Source of the DNA: Georgfuchsia sp049276455
GTDB lineage: Bacteria; Pseudomonadota; Gammaproteobacteria; Burkholderiales; Rhodocyclaceae
DNA: 64,000 nt
Reading direction: 5' to 3'
NCBI GenBank assembly: GCA_049276455.1
Contig: JBASWL010000271.1
Location: 4,106 to 68,105, forward strand
A program made the position numbers and the translations under genes. Positions 61,168 through 64,000 of this stretch are shown here, one piece after another. Within the stretch, counting starts at the first letter, position 1. Each line of letters starts with the position of its first letter. The notes under the pieces are model-generated. The model had not been told where the DNA came from, did no database searches, and saw only the letters and a program-made list of their open reading frames with translations.

Positions 61168-61746
61168 CTAAAACAATTCGATTTTCTTTGCTTTGGCCAC
61201 CGACAGACCTCGTTCATAGGCCGCTTCAGCCTTCACGACTTCTGCAACGGACTGATTGACAGGCGCCCTCCGGCAAAAGGCCTCTCCGGTATTCGGTACA
61301 CAAATCACCTTGCGTGACCAGGGGCCACCGAAATCCGAAGCAGTCAGTGGAATGCCTTCGCGTTCCAGCCATTCTGTCGCGAATTCCGCATTGCGATCTC
61401 CGATTGCCATGCGGATGGCGCTGACGATATTGCCGCCACCAAATGCCTTGGCCAGCAGCCGTTCCTTGCGGGCTCCCCTGGCCAGCATGGCGTTCACCAG
61501 TAATTCCATGGCAAAGTCACCTGCCAGCACAACGTCATCGTCATCATTCGCGCCAGCGCGCTTGCTCGGCAGCAGGAAATGATTCATGCCGCCCAGCTTG
61601 ATCGCAGGATCGAATACGCAAACGGCAACACAGGAGCCGAGCAGCGTCGAAATCGGCCGCACTGTCTCGACCGACCAGCCGCCAGGATTGATGTTGAGCG
61701 CCAGTCGCTCGAAATCCTTGCCGGTAAGTGCCGCTTGAGTTGCCAT
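61168..61746 (-). CDS. cheD: Chemoreceptor glutamine deamidase CheD
   Basis: A 192-aa enzyme that deamidates Gln residues of chemoreceptors. The catalytic Cys and His are in TLLGSCVAVCVFD and GGMNHFLLP, and the later ARGARKERLLAKAFGGGNIV and IGDRNAEFATEWLEREGIPL match the family. It lies two bases after the cheB stop. Confidence 0.96.
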   Translation of the reverse strand: MATQAALTGKDFERLALNINPGGWSVETVRPISTLLGSCVAVCVFDPAIKLGGMNHFLLPSKRAGANDDDDVVLAGDFAMELLVNAMLARGARKERLLAKAFGGGNIVSAIRMAIGDRNAEFATEWLEREGIPLTASDFGGPWSRKVICVPNTGEAFCRRAPVNQSVAEVVKAEAAYERGLSVAKAKKIELF

Positions 61747-61748
61747 GA

Positions 61749-62846
61749 CTATCGCAGGGAAGGAATGGGTGAGAACGCGATGATCTCACGCGGAATCAAA
61801 TTGAGCGGAATCACCTTGTCCACACCGCCGAGTTTGATCGCTTCCTTGGGCATGCCGAAGACCACACAGGTCGATTCGTCTTCGGCAACGGTTTCGGCGC
61901 CCGCCTCATGCATTTCCTTGAGCCCGCGCGCGCCGTCGTCGCCCATGCCGGTCATGATGATGCCTAATGCATTGCGCCCGGCAACTTGGGCTACCGAACG
62001 GAACAACACATCAACAGAAGGTTTGTGGCGATTGACCAGGGGGCCGTCAACCACTTCGACCACGTATTGGGCACCGCTACGCTTGAGCATCATGTGGCGG
62101 CCACCGGGGGCGATGAGGGCCAGGCCGGGGATAACGCGGTCGCCGTTCTTTGCCTCACGAACCTCAATGGCACAAAGGCTGTTCAGCCGCTCGGCGAACA
62201 TGGCGGTAAACTTTTCCGGCATGTGCTGAACCACGACGACGCCGGTAGAGACTGCTGGCAATGCCGTCAGAACTGCTTCAAGCGCCTGGGTACCACCGGT
62301 TGAGGTACCAATGGCGATGACCGCATCCGTGGTCTTGCCAAGCGACGATGGCGACATGGGTCTGCTTGAGCCAAGCATGGCGTCAGCGGTCAGTTTGGCG
62401 GCTGGTCTGACCGGGAGGGGGACCGCTCTGCCCAGACGGCGTACGTTGGCCACAGACGCGGCACGCACGGCGCTGACGATGTCATTGGCCCCATCCTGAA
62501 GAAATTGCTTCAATCCGATCCTGGGTTTGGTGATGATGCTGACAGCGCCGGCGGCCAGGGCATCCATCGAGGCAGAAGTTCCTTTCTCTGCCAGCGTCGA
62601 ACAAATAATGACGGGAGTCGGATGTTCGGCCATGATTTTGCGCAGGAAGGTGAGTCCATCCATGCGCGGCATTTCGATGTCGAGCACAATGACATCCGGC
62701 CACTTCTGCTTCATGCGCTCCAGGGCGAATAGCGGGTCGGAAACTGCGGCGATGACTTCGATCCCGTCGTCAGCTTCAAGGGACATTCGGGCAACCTGGC
62801 GCACCAGGGCAGAGTCGTCGACAATTAGCACCTTAATGGGGTTCAT
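61749..62846 (-). CDS. cheB: Chemotaxis methylesterase CheB
   Basis: A 365-aa two-domain enzyme. The receiver domain has VLIVDDSALVRQVARM and VLDIEMPRMDG. The methylesterase domain shows the catalytic triad regions AIGTSTGGTQALEAVL (Ser), VVQHMPEKFTAMFAERLN (His) and GIIMTGMGDDGARGLKEM (Asp). It removes methyl groups from receptors. It is between cheR and cheD. Confidence 0.98.
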   Translation of the reverse strand: MNPIKVLIVDDSALVRQVARMSLEADDGIEVIAAVSDPLFALERMKQKWPDVIVLDIEMPRMDGLTFLRKIMAEHPTPVIICSTLAEKGTSASMDALAAGAVSIITKPRIGLKQFLQDGANDIVSAVRAASVANVRRLGRAVPLPVRPAAKLTADAMLGSSRPMSPSSLGKTTDAVIAIGTSTGGTQALEAVLTALPAVSTGVVVVQHMPEKFTAMFAERLNSLCAIEVREAKNGDRVIPGLALIAPGGRHMMLKRSGAQYVVEVVDGPLVNRHKPSVDVLFRSVAQVAGRNALGIIMTGMGDDGARGLKEMHEAGAETVAEDESTCVVFGMPKEAIKLGGVDKVIPLNLIPREIIAFSPIPSLR

Positions 62847-62853
62847 GGCGGAT

Positions 62854-63669
62854 TCAGGGTTTGATGTAAATCGTCGGCTTTACGGTACGCAAGTCATCGG
62901 TCAATCCGTTCAATGACTCGGAATGGCCGATGATGAAATGACCGCCGGGCTTGAGGCATTGAACCAGACGGGCGATGACATCGCGCTTGGTTTCGGCGTT
63001 GAAATAGATCATGACATTGCGCAGGAATATGACGTCGAATGGGCCCAATGCGGGCAAGGGATTGTTGAGATTGACCTGCATGAAACGGGTATGCTTCCGC
63101 AGTGTCTCGTTGATCAATATCTTGCCTTCATTCGAGCGTACGCCCTTGAGACAATATTTCCGCAGATATTCCGGCGGAGTACCCCGTATACGATCGGCTG
63201 TATAGAGTCCGCTCTGTGCCGCGGCGAGGACTCGCTGGCTGATATCGGAACCGGTTACTGTCCAGTTACCCTGCAATCCGAGACGCTCCGCCAGCACCAT
63301 GGCTATCGTATATACCTCTTCTCCGCTGGAGCAGGCAGCGCTCCAGATGTTGAAGCTGGCCCCTGGCGGGTGTTTGGAAAGGATTTGAGTCGTCAGAAAA
63401 TCGAAGTGTTTCTCCTCACGAAAGAAGTAGGTTTCGTTGGTGGTCAGGAGATCGACCATCATTTGCAGTTCGGCCTCTTCGCTGCCGCTGCTGACCAACC
63501 GGAAATATTCAGTGTAGGAGCTCAGTCCGTGGTGCTTCAAGCGCTTGCCCAGACGGCCGGTGAGCAATACCTTCTTGGCATCGCTGAGACTGATGCCGGC
63601 AATCTTGTATATAAGGGCCTGAAATCGGGTGAACTCGCCATCGGTGATGGTTATGCTTTCTGTGCCCAT
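62854..63669 (-). CDS. cheR: Chemoreceptor methyltransferase CheR
   Basis: A 271-aa SAM-dependent enzyme that methylates receptor Glu residues. The N-terminal helical domain and the catalytic domain are clear (TNETYFFREEKHFDFLTTQI; FNIWSAACSSGEEVYTIAMV; DVIFLRNVMIYFNAETKRDV). Normal length. It leads cheB and cheD on the same strand. Confidence 0.98.
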   Translation of the reverse strand: MGTESITITDGEFTRFQALIYKIAGISLSDAKKVLLTGRLGKRLKHHGLSSYTEYFRLVSSGSEEAELQMMVDLLTTNETYFFREEKHFDFLTTQILSKHPPGASFNIWSAACSSGEEVYTIAMVLAERLGLQGNWTVTGSDISQRVLAAAQSGLYTADRIRGTPPEYLRKYCLKGVRSNEGKILINETLRKHTRFMQVNLNNPLPALGPFDVIFLRNVMIYFNAETKRDVIARLVQCLKPGGHFIIGHSESLNGLTDDLRTVKPTIYIKP

Positions 63670-63808
63670 TTGTAATATGTGGATCTTGAGTAATCAAAAC
63701 GTTAGTGACCGACGATCTCCAACCGTGACGACGCGCATCGGAGCTGTTCTATACGCTCGATGCGCACGAACCTTGATAAGGCATGATGGAGTGTCCATAG
63801 TTCGCCAT

Positions 63809-63976
63809 TCAAAAATAAATTTCCATGCGTGCGCCAACAATTACTGCCGTTGATCTCGATCCATCACCTCCGGGCAGGAAGGTGAGATATTGCTGTGGCG
63901 CCCCGACTATCGCGATGGCCCTCGGATCGCTTTGCGCAGTTGCAGGCGACGCGTTACGTCTGATCATTTCGCTCAT
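63809..63976 (-). pseudogene. Probable cheW fragment
   Basis: A 55-codon ORF (MSEMIRRNASPATAQSDPRA...) with a good ribosome binding site, GGAGAG. After a leader it reads QQYLTFLPGGD, which resembles the CheW start QYLTFxLGGE, and then loses similarity and stops after about 18 residues. It lies upstream of cheR, a common place for cheW. It looks like a truncated cheW, but similarity over about 11 residues is thin. Confidence 0.4.
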
Positions 63977-64000
63977 GGCGCTCTCCGCTTCAAAAGCGCT

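Noticed and set aside
1..64000. CRISPR arrays, tRNA and rRNA genes, insertion-sequence transposases
   Set aside because: I saw no regularly spaced repeats, no tRNA- or rRNA-like sequence, and no transposase or integrase ORF.

Overview
The window is 64 kb of a motility and chemotaxis locus from a Gram-negative bacterium, most likely a betaproteobacterium. The evidence is a complete peritrichous or polar-type flagellar gene set with P and L rings (flgHI), an FlgJ carrying a muramidase domain, FlhDC as master regulator, CheZ and CheD, FlhF/FlhG, FliA/FlgM, and several c-di-GMP enzymes. The genus cannot be fixed from sequence alone.

Layout. 1-4068: a membrane PAS histidine kinase (cut by the left edge) overlapping a PstS-like periplasmic binding protein, then a NarL-type response regulator. 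4112-4187: a REP-like palindromic repeat. 4450-7153: two tandem GGDEF proteins. 7258-13526: late flagellar block fliC-flaG-fliD-fliS-fliT, then an accessory fliK-like gene, an flhB-C-terminal-like gene, a YcgR-type PilZ brake and an unannotated 52-aa ORF. 13523-15014 (minus): fliE and a receiverless sigma-54 activator. 15242-26079 (plus): fliFGHIJKLMNOPQR, tightly packed. 26145-29116 (minus): an accessory island with integron attC-like sites (a cluster of attC sites with no integrase in view) carrying a SEC-C protein, a HEPN-like protein with a partner, and a small unknown protein. 29196-31253: two small unknown genes and an HD-GYP protein behind a FliA-type promoter. 31300-41670 (minus): flgB to flgL in order. 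41961-43563: flgA, flgM, flgN (plus). 43665-49824 (minus): flhB-flhA-flhF-flhG-fliA. 50015-58232 (minus): flhD-flhC-motA-motB-methyltransferase-HDOD protein-cheY-cheZ-GGDEF/EAL protein. 58731-60104: a PAS kinase-like protein with an eroded ATPase domain. 60238-63976 (minus): a cheW fragment, cheR, cheB, cheD and a second HDOD protein. cheA, an intact cheW and chemoreceptors are not in the window.

How it fits together. FlhDC should open the hierarchy, with the sigma-54 activator beside fliE as a possible second input. FliA, held by FlgM, then drives late genes. I can see FliA-type promoters (TAAA, 15-16 nt, GCCGATAA-like) before fliC, flgM, cheY, probably fliD, and the HD-GYP gene. c-di-GMP is made (two GGDEF proteins), degraded (EAL, HD-GYP) and sensed (PilZ) by genes within the same locus. 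The least explained parts are the attC island, the methyltransferase and HDOD pair overlapping motB, the 52-aa ORF, and the element shared by the fliE and flgL leaders.
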